Below are positions 24,201 to 33,534 of a stretch of DNA of 64,000 bases, piece by piece; position 1 is the stretch's first letter, and every line of letters starts with the position of its first letter. The notes under the pieces were generated by a model. That model was given only the letters and a program-made list of their open reading frames with translations. It was not told the origin of the DNA and searched no databases. The translations under genes and the position numbers were made by a program. The stretch comes from Typhlomys cinereus (taxonomy: Eukaryota > Chordata > Mammalia > Rodentia > Platacanthomyidae), in NCBI GenBank assembly GCA_023101885.1, contig JALPQD010000004.1, positions 9,267,421-9,331,420 on the forward strand, given 5' to 3'.

Positions 24201-25026
24201 AAACGGACATCCAATAGCGCAGTCACTGCAACCAACTCTCAACAGATAAGACCTTGTGAAATTAAAGAGCTTCTGTTCAGATAAAGAGATTGTAACTTGA
24301 GCACAAATGCAACCCACAGAATGGGAGAAAATCTCACTAACTACATATCTGATAGAGCTCTATTATCCAGGGTCCACAAAAAACTTAGAAAACTAAACAC
24401 CAAGGAAACAAATGGGCCAATTAAAAATGGGCCTTGGAACTTAAAAGAAACTTTACCAAGGACGAAATTAAAATGTTTAACAAATATCTTAAAAAATGCT
24501 CCACATTCTTAGTCATCAGGGAAACAAATCAAAACTTCCCTGAGATATCATCTCACCCTGGTCAGGATGGCAAAAATCCACATTACAAACAACAGCAAAT
24601 GCTGGAGAAGTTGTGGAGAGAGGGGAACTCTCCTACATGCTAATGAGAATGCAGGCTCATACAACTACTCTGGTGAACCATCTGGCGATTCTTAAAGAAA
24701 TTAAAGATTGAAATGCCATATGACCCTGCTGTTCCACTTTTGGGACTAACCCCCCATACAGCAAAAATTCACATCGATAGCACAAGCATGACCATGTTCA
24801 TAGCAACACTCTTTACAATAGCAAAGTAATGGAATGTCCAACAGTTGATGAGTGTATAAGGAAAATGTGGTACATTTATACAATGGAATTCTACTCAGCC
24901 ATCAAAAATGATGGATTAATGCAATTTGCCGGGAAATGGATGGAATTAGAAACAATTATATTGAGTGAAATATCCCAGACACAGAAAATTAAGCTACGTA
25001 TGTACTCCCTAATAGGTGGATCCTAG
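21239..25026 (+). pseudogene. LINE-1 ORF2 (endonuclease/reverse transcriptase), broken
   Basis: The apurinic-type endonuclease domain is recognisable from 'LNVHGIN', QETH (21362-21373), 'LNIYAPN', GDFN (21668-21679) and SDH (21920-21928). Reverse transcriptase follows: 'RDQVGFIPG', '[12 protein letters not shown]'. The catalytic FADD box reads FANN (23322-23333), so both aspartates are lost. The C-terminal segment is intact from 24829 to the stop at 25024-25026 ('YSLIGGS'). Stops or frameshifts occur at 21317, about 21700, 22502, 23074 and several later sites. About 1,260 codons in all, the usual length. ORF2p nicks target DNA and copies RNA there; this copy cannot. Confidence 0.9.
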
Positions 25027-26030
25027 TACCAAACCCATTTAGAGACACTCAAGGATAAATCTCTGTAATACCTACAGTAATTGCAAAGATTATAAACAGA
25101 AGGGATAGAGAAGGAGGGCCCCACCAGAAACAAGGTGAGAGGGGACCATATTATAGCAGAGAAAATAGGCCACCATCAAGGACTGCAAGTAAGTAATGAG
25201 ACATCTGGTTAAGTTCACAGACTTTCCTTCCTGATCATTTGCAAATGATGGGGTATGATCTCACCAGAAGGGGAGGGCATATAGTCTGGCAGATATAAAG
25301 TAACCATTTTGCAAATGGGTGATTGACCTCTCCCTCACCGCGGTCTCCTACTTTTATTCCATCTACCTTTGAATATACTCTTATAACAAGACTCTAATTT
25401 AACAGGTTTTTATCTCTGGCCAGGGGGTGATATCCAATACCCATCAGGATGGAGCTAAGGGCATTGCAGGAGCAGCAAAACTGAAAAAAAAATCATCAAA
25501 CCATAATTCAGAATATCAGAGACTCTATATCAACCACCTAATCTCTCCCCATCCTGAAGCTCAGGGAAATTTGCAGAAGAGGGGGCAGTAAGATTGTAAG
25601 AGCACAAGGATGGGAGGAGTAATGATATGCAAGATACTCCACACAAGTTAGGGCTGAAGCAATCATAATAGGACTTTGCATGCCCTGCTCATTGTCCAAC
25701 ACATTTTTGACCCCACAAAGTCTAGCATGGACTAAAGGCACTAGGATCCTTGGAGGCTAGGGATTGACAGCCACAGTAGCATTCCTATGTTTAAGGAGAA
25801 CCCAGTAAAGGGTTCTGGGAAATGCTGATGGGTCCTTGCACCTCATCGGAGAGAAGGACCCAGAGGAGAGTTTGGCATGCACATTAAAGGATGCTCTGGG
25901 GATGGGAGGGGGGGCATTGGAGGATGGGGAGGGAAGGGGGAGGGGAGGGGGATAAGGGAGATTGGGGAGGGTGGAGGGAGGGAGAGGACCGGTGTACCTG
26001 TTGTTTGTATGAGCAGAAATAAAAAAAAAT
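25027..26030 (+). other. LINE-1 3' UTR with polypurine tract and tail
   Basis: Non-coding. A G-rich polypurine tract at 25895-25990 is typical of rodent L1. It ends with 'gagcagaaataaaaaaaaat', a short A-rich tail. The open frames on the minus strand (25538-26065) are shadows. Confidence 0.88.
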
Positions 26031-26043
26031 GATTCATGCCAGG
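26031..26043. repeat. Target-site duplication, right copy (L1 into ERV)
   Basis: GATTCATGCCAGG, one mismatch from 19050-19062. The retroviral RT sequence resumes immediately after. Confidence 0.85.
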
Positions 26044-27145
26044 ATGACCCTGGTGGGTACCCCACTCAGGGGGTGCCCTGGGTTCCTGCTATCCCCTCTG
26101 ACTTATTCTTAATGATAATAGATATTAAATATAATATATAAAAGTTATTAAAGATTCTTTTTCATATCTTTACAACCTAAAGATTGTAAAAAATTTGCCT
26201 TTTCTGTACCCTCTGCAAATTACCAAATGCCTGATAGTAGATATGAGTAGACAGTTCTGCTTCAGGGTATGGCTAACAGTCTCACCTTTTGCCAAAGTTA
26301 TGTAAAAGCTTTACTAAAGCCCGCAATACAGATGCCCCAAGCTACAGTTTATTTTTATATGGATGATATTATCTTAGGGGCACCTGATCCTTGCCTGTTG
26401 GGAGAACTTCACAAGGTCACTAAGGAATGCCTTCAGAAGGGAGGACTACATATATCAGCTGGTAAGGTTCAAACTGTGCCGCCCTTTCGGGTGCTGGGGA
26501 CTCAACTTTATCTAGCTGGGGTGACTCCTCTAAAGCCTCAATACCCCCTTGGCTTTAACGGAGCTCCAAAAATTATTAGGAGAGATAAATTGGGTGAAGG
26601 CTTGGATACCAATATCCACAGAAACATTAGAACCCCTATTCCACTTGTTAACAGGGAAACAACCATCTGATCTAATCACCCTAAGTCCCCAACATCTTGA
26701 AGTACTACACACAATCCAAAAGGCATTGGATCAAGCTCAGTTAGGTTGCTATTCACTTGATAAACCTTTAAAACTATGTATTCTCCCTGGTGAAATGCTG
26801 ATGACCTCTGCCCTTACACAGGATGGACAGCCGCTTTAATGGATCCATGCATCCCTGGGCGGCATGCCCAGGATATATGCACCTACAGACCAACTGGCTG
26901 ACCTGATAAAAAAGGAAAGGGACTTAGCCCTTAGACATTATGGTATTGATCCTCACAAAATTGTCACCCCTTATTGGCTTAAAGATCTAGAATGGCTAAA
27001 TAGAAACAACAGCCGAATGGTCTTAGCCTTAGAAGGATTCCTCGGAGAGCTGGATTGTCACTGTGGGCCCTATAAATGGGTGACCTCTTTTTGGGCTCTC
27101 CCATGGAAAGCACCCAAACTATTTGCCAGGGAACCATTGCCAGGA
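26044..27145 (+). pseudogene. Retroviral reverse transcriptase, palm to connection (remnant)
   Basis: Frameshifted text at 26044-26260 still shows RT segments. An open frame from 26269 begins 'MANSLTFCQSYV', and the catalytic box YMDD (26356-26367) is intact. A shift near 26550 moves to another frame (26549-26839), giving the 'LLGEINWVKAWIPI' thumb region. From 26864 a third frame covers the connection region. The enzyme would copy viral RNA into DNA; here the frame breaks make it non-functional. Confidence 0.85.
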
Positions 27146-27550
27146 GCACCCAATGTATTCACTGATGGAGGGTGATATGGGTCTGCCATGATACTTTTCT
27201 TAGAGGACATTGAAAAGCAAAAAAATGTTCATTCATACCTGTGAAGGTTCAGCCCAATTCAAGGAACTTATGGCTGTCACAATGGCATTAACTGAAGTAA
27301 GGGAACCCATGAACCTATTTTTCGACAGCCTTTATGTAATTAATCTTCTCCCTGGGCTGCTAAATTCACACTAGATGGGAATCCCATCACATCTTTAATG
27401 ATCCAGACCCGAACCCTTCTCATGGAAAGAAAAAACCCAATCTTACAGTATCTTAGGGGGCACCAAGGGTTTACCTGGATTTTTATCCCAAGACAATGCT
27501 GAGGCAGATAAAATAGCTCCGCCCAGATACTAACAAACAATCTAGAAGAG
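27146..27550 (+). pseudogene. Retroviral RNase H (remnant)
   Basis: Starts with the catalytic FTDGG (27158-27172), at the expected place after the RT connection. It is followed by a stop (TGA at 27173-27175) and frame-shifted text ('gaaggttcagcccaattcaa', the second conserved block). RNase H removes RNA from RNA:DNA hybrids in reverse transcription. The domain is about the expected 130 residues but not open. Confidence 0.7.
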
Positions 27551-27563
27551 GCTCAAGGCCTAC

Positions 27564-28395
27564 ATGATCTCACTGATATCAATTGGAGGGGGCTCCAATA
27601 AAATGTTTCGTCAAGTTCCTATTAAAGAATTAAAAAAGATTATACGTACTTGTAAATCTCGCCAACCCTTTTTACAAGTGCCACCATTACAACAACTGGG
27701 GGTAAATCTCCAAGGCTTGAGACCCAACTCTTTATGGCAAAGAGACATTACCCATTATGCTCCTTTCAGGAAGCTTAAATATATCTTTATATCTATTGAT
27801 ACATTCTCACAAGCCTGTTGGGCCACAGCCCACACAGGAGAAAAGGCTAGGCATGCCCAATCCCATTTCCTTCAATGTTTTGCTACATTATGATTACCAC
27901 ACAAAATAAAAACTGATAATGGACCATGCTTTATAAGTAGGAGTCTACAAGATTTTTTTTTTCACTCTGGAAGATTCAACACAATACAGGGATCCCTTAC
28001 AACCCACAGGGTCAAGCTATTGTAGAACACAAGCATCAAACCATTAAGACCCAATTACAAAAACAAAAAGGGGGAATAAGCTCCCACCAGCAATTAACTA
28101 TAGTCTTATTTACTATCAATATTCTCAATTTTCAAAAAAAATCAAATGGAGTCTCATTTCCAAAAACATTGGGGACGACAAGAACAGAGACCTGAAATAT
28201 AGGTAAAATGGAAGGACCCTATCACAGGGCAATGGAGGAGCCCAGACCCATTATTAATAGTGGGTTGAGGCTTTGGGTGTGTCTACCCCTTAGGAGACTC
28301 AAGCCCTATATGGGTGCCTGCTAGGAACCTTAAATTCCATTCTCAGGGGGAAGATGACTCCAGCCAGCCAGAGCCAGCCACCACAGAAGACTAAT
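27564..28395 (+). pseudogene. Retroviral integrase (remnant)
   Basis: One open part (27564-27893) encodes 'LWQRDITHYAPF' (first catalytic Asp), 'IFISIDTFSQACWATAHTGE' and 'HFLQCFATL'. After a stop near 27894 other frames give TDNGP (27912-27926, second Asp) and 'NPQGQAIVEHKH' (catalytic Glu at 28025-28027). So the D,D-35-E set survives but in separate frames. The C-terminal region reaches 'PIWVPARNLKFH' near 28309-28345. The zinc-binding N-terminus is only partly visible. Confidence 0.8.
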
Positions 28396-28499
28396 AAGGA
28401 TAAAAAGAAGGAATGATGGTTATGCAACAGACTCAGCAGGCTTTTGACTAACACCCAAAAGAGGGGAAAAAAGAAGAGAGGGAAAAAAAGTAGGATTAA

Positions 28500-28692
28500 C
28501 CAGGTCCATGGGCAATATCGCCCTTGAGATAGACTTTATTATCTTTCCATAGGTCATGGTGAACACGGGGTGGACCATTGCATTGGTCTTCATTAGATGG
28601 GTCATCATTGTGGGATTTGCCCTGATCCTGTTCCTGACCATTTCCGACCTGATGCATCGGCTTAGAAGGGCCAACTCAACCCTTTGAGAGAG
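28500..28692 (+). pseudogene. Short hydrophobic frame after pol, possible env leader remnant
   Basis: A small frame from the ATG at 28558 has a strongly hydrophobic run 'WTIALVFIRWVIIVGFALIL', then basic residues and a stop at 28687-28692. Its place just after integrase is where env and its long signal leader begin in betaretroviruses. It could also be an unrelated chance frame. I do not recognise a specific protein. Confidence 0.35.
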
Positions 28693-28719
28693 ATTGAAAT
28701 CGTCTTGATCGTGTGCCTC

Positions 28720-29080
28720 ACCTGGATGCACTTATTAACTACTTACTGAACATGATTTATGGAAACAGATTCAGAACATTGGTACTCAATTATGAGATTG
28801 GTTAAAGAGTCCTTTTACCTGGATAAAATGGGGAATATATATTGTTATAGACTTGTACTTGTACTCCTATGGATTGTATATACCATTCCACACAGCAAAA
28901 AATGGTTATGCTTGCACAGATCTTAGAGGAAACACCTACTGGGGGCCCCCAGGGCCCTTGTATCAAGGTTGCTTGGGATCCTCGGAAGAAAGGACCACCC
29001 TAAGGGTGTAGCCACCTTTACAAAGGTGCTCCCCTGGGGTTCGCTCAAGGAAAAAAACCTTTGAGCCCATCTCATTACAA
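28720..29080 (+). pseudogene. Env transmembrane-subunit remnant (possible)
   Basis: Just before the 3' LTR, one frame reads 'DWLKSPFTWIKWGIYIVI', a W/P/hydrophobic pattern like the membrane-proximal end of a betaretroviral TM subunit, with stops on both sides. Only about 0.6 kb separates integrase from the LTR, whereas a whole env needs about 2 kb. So most of env, including the surface subunit, is deleted. Confidence 0.4.
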
Positions 29081-29083
29081 AAC

Positions 29084-29095
29084 AAAAAAGGGGGA
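29084..29095 (+). promoter_or_regulatory. Polypurine tract (plus-strand primer site)
   Basis: AAAAAAGGGGGA, directly before the TG that begins the 3' LTR, the standard arrangement for a retroviral PPT. Confidence 0.8.
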
Positions 29096-29098
29096 ACC

Positions 29099-29546
29099 TG
29101 AGGGAACCTCAGTCTAGGTGACCTCAGTATCCTGGCAAGCTTAGGCTAAGATGGTCAGATAAGTCAGATAGGCACGGACCAAGTTGTTTTGGAGAAATTT
29201 TGATTGGTTCTTGGGGCCTCCCTGTCCCTGGACAGCCATAATCTGCACGTGCTCTCCCTATGGAGTGATTGCTGCGTGCAGCTCACATGCCGGCTTGACC
29301 TTTAAGATGATTGGCTGCCTGCTTCCCGCCCTGGAAATCCCTTTACAGTTTTTGCCTTTATAAAATGATTGTGAAGCCTGCAATAAATGAGATCCTGCTT
29401 GACAAAACATCTGTTGCATTTGATTGTCCTTGGGAAGGAGGGCTGGAGAGCGGGTGAACAGCACACTCACCTTTCCCCATCCCCTTCATGGGAGACCTGC
29501 GGGGCCATCCCGCTGGATGGAGCTGAGACCCTCTGGGACCCCCACA
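29099..29546 (+). repeat. 3' LTR of the endogenous retrovirus
   Basis: Begins TGAGGGAACC after the polypurine tract and contains a TATA box TATAAAA (29359-29365) and an AATAAA polyadenylation signal (29382-29387). It tentatively ends '...CCCCCACA' at 29546, about 448 bp. The end is uncertain, because no 5' LTR is present to compare. Open frames at 29258-29777 are not genes. Confidence 0.65.
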
Positions 29547-29890
29547 AATTCTGGCTGGAGAAAGAGGACCCACTTGATTCAGAGGTGTTCCCAATATATT
29601 ACTTGTGCCAGAGTGGGTGTCAGGAACATACTAATGTGGGCAGCATTTATTAAACTCAGGGGTCAACAACCTTGTGTGTCTTTAAGACACACACGCTATG
29701 AAACCATTGAATTTCCATCTATTTCATCCATTTCATCATGGATTAGGTCCACTAGTGTGTGCATGTCTTCTTTATAACACATCCTAATTTCATAATGTGT
29801 AAGTCACAAATGCAAAAAGGCTAATTTCCACACAAGCTGGGAATGTGAATAATGAAGAAAAAGAAAGTTTAAGGGTAAAAGCAGCAAATA
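29547..29890. other. No gene or repeat recognised
   Basis: Flank of the provirus. A short 'tgtgtgtctttaagacacacac' palindrome lies at 29672-29693. Confidence 0.45.
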
Positions 29891-29894
29891 ATGT

Positions 29895-30085
29895 ATTAGA
29901 AATGTAGTTCATTTGGTAGAGTTCTTGCCTAGAACTGGATGCTGTGGTGCATGCTTGTAATCCTACTACTGGGGAGGTAGAGACATGAAGACTAGACATT
30001 TGAAGTCATCCTTGGCTATAGAAAATTCAAGGTCAGCCTGGACTACATGACACCCTGTCTCATAAACAGCAGAGCAAAAAACTGT
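29895..30085 (+). repeat. ID-like plus B1-like SINE (B1-dID type), plus strand
   Basis: 'gtagttcatttggtagagttcttgcctag' is an ID/tRNA-Ala type head. It is followed by 'ggatgctgtggtgcatgcttgtaatcctac' and 'aaggtcagcctggactac', which are B1 blocks. The composite resembles the B1-dID dimer known from several rodent lineages. Diverged. Confidence 0.65.
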
Positions 30086-30166
30086 ACAGCAAACAACTAA
30101 TTTTCAACCTCAGTCTTCATTAACATTCTATATGCATATGTTTCCAAGTTCAATTTGTACTAAGAG

Positions 30167-30168
<2 letters not shown>

Positions 30169-30230
<62 letters not shown>

Positions 30231-30232
30231 AC
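30169..30232. repeat. Compound (TC)n(AC)n microsatellite
   Basis: About 19 TC units followed directly by about 13 AC units. Confidence 0.95.
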
Positions 30233-31635
30233 TTGAAACTGACAAATACATACCCCCCAAAGACACTGTTCCTCCTTCCCTATTATGTCTTATGCCTGAA
30301 AATGTTTACCTTCTTATTCTGTATTTATGAGATCTTTTGAATAAGTTCAATGGGAAGTGCATAAAAAGAAGGAAAGTGAGAGTGAGATACTCTCTTGCTC
30401 CTCTATATATTAGTCCTCAGTAGTCCCTCTCTACATATTTCTTAAGGGTCTAATTATAACTTCCTCTGGCTATTCTGAAAATCTAGCCTTGGTAGCTGAG
30501 AATCAGGGTAGCTAACTATCATATTTGAAAGTACTTTCTGCTTTTGGCTTATTGCTGTGTCGTTTCTCTCTTACCACTCTTAAAATTCTTGATTTCCTCT
30601 TAGAATATATGCTTGCTATATGCAATAAGGACATAGAACAAGCAGTGGGTATGTGAAATCTCAACTCAAGCATAGTCCTGGCTCCTTCCATCTGCCAGAA
30701 TACCCCGCTGAAGTCCTTAGTTACCTTGTTTCTTAAGCTGAGCTTCTTGGCCTCCATACACCCACTTGGTGAGCATTGCTGGGAAGCTCTGCAAGGGAAC
30801 AGATGGGAAGCCTTACCTTCCCCTCCAAATAGAGAGTTTGCACCTGCACATAGGAGGAGAACACAGGGAGGGCCTGGTAATGGCTGTCTTTGCTCTGGGA
30901 TGGCAGCCCCAGAGTGATTTCAGAAGGGAAATACTCAGCTCCCTTCCTTAGCACTTCAGTATATGCATTGTCTTATCATGAGGTTATGACCCTTTGTGGG
31001 TGTTTATTTTCTGCGAAATGAGAAGGTACTTTGGCTTGTCCAACTTGACTATGTATGGCACATTGTCCAGGTGACTGGAAGAAAGGCAAACCCTGCAGCT
31101 GATGGACTGAGTGCCAAGCTGTAGGAAGGGCTCTTGGGTAACTGAGATGGTCTGTATTCACCCAGTGAGTATTGCATTGCATGAACAAATGTAAAATTAA
31201 GTAGGAAAAAGAACTCACTATGCCATAAGAGAAACATTATGGAAAATGTTTCACATATTAGTAACTCTATGGGCACTTTTGTCTTGTTCTGTGAGTGAGG
31301 GACCACATCTTTTGCAGCAGACCCCCACAAATTCTGAGTTGATTCTGCTCAGACTCTGGGTCTTAGTTACATGGACAGGCATCCATGAGTAGCATGGAGC
31401 TTGACTGTACATAAGCATGTATAAATCTGGACCACTGGAAGGTCCAGTATCTGAGGAATGAGGATTTGGGAGAAAAATGGAGATCAAGAAGAAAATGTAT
31501 CTCCTACTAGGTCATGGTTGGAAATTACTTTGTGAAATTTTGGCAAATGAGAATCCAGTCTTTGTACAGATTTTGAATTTGTAATAACACTGTCAATAAG
31601 GTACTTACAACTAAGAAGCTTATTCAATGGTTTCA
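30233..31635. other. No gene or repeat recognised
   Basis: 1.4 kb without identifiable repeats. Overlapping short frames on both strands (30512-31487) have no splice-flanked, protein-like pattern that I could support. Confidence 0.4.
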
Positions 31636-31639
31636 GAAT

Positions 31640-31885
31640 GGGATTTATTTTTTTGCTTTTTTTTTTCTTGGTTATACAAGCTCAATGAGTAGATATCATT
31701 GCCACCCTCTTTCTACCTCCCTTCATTCCTCCATTCCCTCCCTCTCTTACCTTTTCTTTCCTTCCCACCACTCCCTTAGTGGACCTAACCTGCTCCCTCC
31801 CACCTATGTGTAAGCTTATACAGGTCCCAGGATTCCCCCTGGATCACGTGCTCTAGTGAGGGTTAAGTAACCCGACAAGCAATAT
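31640..31885 (-). mobile_element. LINE-1 3' UTR fragment, minus strand
   Basis: 'tcttggttatacaagctcaatgagtagatatcattgccacc' type text is nearly the same as 32675-32725. T-rich left end, pyrimidine tract, then 3' UTR. Confidence 0.75.
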
Positions 31886-32029
31886 GAATATCCTTTAAGC
31901 AGATCTGGTGAGATCTTCATAGAGAAAGCCCAGACATCCAAACTCAAGCTCACAAATTAATTATAGAGTTTAATAGAGAACAAATACAAATGGAACATAG
32001 CAAAACAACAGCAAATAGGTGAGGTATTG

Positions 32030-32159
32030 TCTTAGAAACTCTAGAGCAAAGCAAAAAGAAAATAGAGCAATTCATAATGATTCCTAAAGTCACCTTTGGG
32101 CCTCCACAGCATAAACATTGCCCTATAACATACACAGATACATCATACATGCACAGACA

Positions 32160-32191
<32 letters not shown>

Positions 32192-32208
32192 CACACACAC
32201 ACACACAC
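32030..32208 (+). repeat. tRNA-headed SINE 3' part with (CA)n tail
   Basis: 'gagcaaagcaaaaagaaaatagagcaattcataatgattcc' type body corresponds to 17960-18010. The CA tract follows at 32160-32208. The head is missing or unrecognisable. Confidence 0.65.
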
Positions 32209-32399
32209 TTTGAATGTGATGTTATGGGAAATAGAATGGAAAGAATAGGACAGAGTCAATTTCAAAGGTAATTGCTAAGGACTTCCCAGAACTGGTGAAT
32301 TAAAGAAGAAAAATTATCACAATTTGTCCCAAGTAAGATTGATGAAAGGAATTTACATCTAATACAATGTAATAAAATAAGAAAATAAACCTGTTTGCT

Positions 32400-32655
32400 T
32401 TATTGGGTTTTCTTTGTGGGTGTATGTCTCATGTGTGAAGGTGGATGCACTCTTACCACAGTGCACGTTTGGAGGACAGAGGACAAGCTCAGGTGTAGTT
32501 TTCATCATCTTCTTCGTTTGAAAGACTCTCCTTTTTTACTATCTATGACAGGATCCACAAACTTCTGGGGATTTGTCTATCTCTGCCTATCTTTCTGTAG
32601 GAATTCTGGTATTGCAGGTGATCACTCACACTATGTGTCTGACTTTCATGTGGAT
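32400..32655 (-). repeat. B2/B4-like SINE, minus strand
   Basis: 'gtgcacgtttggaggacagaggacaagctcagg' is the complement of the SINE body seen at 3130-3190. It is interrupted and diverged toward the right. Confidence 0.5.
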
Positions 32656-32660
32656 TATAA

Positions 32661-33525
32661 GGATTTTTTTTGCTTTCTTTTCCTTGGTTATACAAACTCA
32701 ATGAATAGATATCATTGCCACCTTCCTTCTACCTCCCTTCCTTCCTCCATTCTCTCCCTCTCTTACCTTTTCTTTCCCTCCCACCAATCCCGTACTGGAC
32801 CCAACCTGCTCTAGTGGGGTTGGGTCTCTGTGGCAGACCAAGAGGTCCTTCTTCATGCCCACCAACATATGGGTACTCCTCTATACCTGTTTAACCCCTT
32901 TTCCCTAAGCATCCTACTGCTTGAAATTATTTCTCCTGAGATACTCAATAGTCTATGGGGGCACGTTGACATGTCAGCCATTGTGCCGGTCTAGTAAGGT
33001 TGAGTCTCATTACAGTGAGTTCCTGGCTACAGCACCCCAATGGTGTTACCTGTCCAGCAACTGAACTCCCCATCCTTAGGTTCTTACAATCTTAACCACC
33101 CCCTCTTCCCAAGGTTCTTGGAGCCTTAGGATGAGGAGAGATTTGGCTGACCTGGTTCTGAGTGAACATTGTAATAGCGCCAGTATTCTACATTCTGGTT
33201 GGCTGCTGTTGTCTCTTTTGCTCTTCTTGCATTGCACAAGGCTGTATTCTCTCCTTTCCTATCCAAAGATTAAAAACAAAAACTGTTAAAAAGGGACTTT
33301 ATAAAAAAGGAGGGCCTTTATATAAGAAAAAGGTTAAGGAGAGGAAAGAACAGGAATAGACATAGTGAGTGGGGTCAACCTCCAGGCAACCAACCAGTTA
33401 CCTACTGACCACTGACAACCCCCAAATGAGAGGGGACACATGCTCAGCGCTTCAAACCAGTCCAGTATTAGTGAATAGGAAGGAAACTGACAATGGACAG
33501 GATCGTGTGTCTCACTACTGGTGCG
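32661..33525 (-). mobile_element. LINE-1 3' UTR, minus strand, 5' truncated
   Basis: Poly-T left end, pyrimidine tract (32715-32790), then 3' UTR text corresponding to 33950-34460 of the next copy. No ORF2 part, so truncation lies in the 3' UTR. It abuts the next L1 in the same orientation. Confidence 0.75.
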
Positions 33526-33534
33526 CCTTTATTT

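Larger units (their letters stand above)
19063..26030 (+). mobile_element. Nearly full-length LINE-1, plus strand
   Basis: A 7-kb non-LTR retrotransposon with tandem-monomer 5' UTR, ORF1, ORF2, polypurine-rich 3' UTR and a short A-rich tail (26020-26030), inserted in the ERV RT. Both ORFs are broken by stops and frameshifts. It is the only copy here with a 5' end, so it represents this genome's L1 promoter type. Confidence 0.92.
26044..29546 (+). mobile_element. Endogenous retrovirus, 3' piece: pol, env remnant, 3' LTR
   Basis: Continues the provirus from 19062: RT palm with YMDD, RNase H, integrase, env remnants, polypurine tract and 3' LTR, all plus strand. Similarity is to class II ERVs (IAP/betaretrovirus group). 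All genes carry stops or frameshifts. Confidence 0.85.

Noticed and set aside
29549..29572. Text after the LTR end ('tggctggagaaagaggaccc') resembling a lysine-tRNA primer binding site
   Set aside because: Only about 13 of 20 positions agree, and this is the 3' LTR, after which host DNA is expected. No leader or gag follows.
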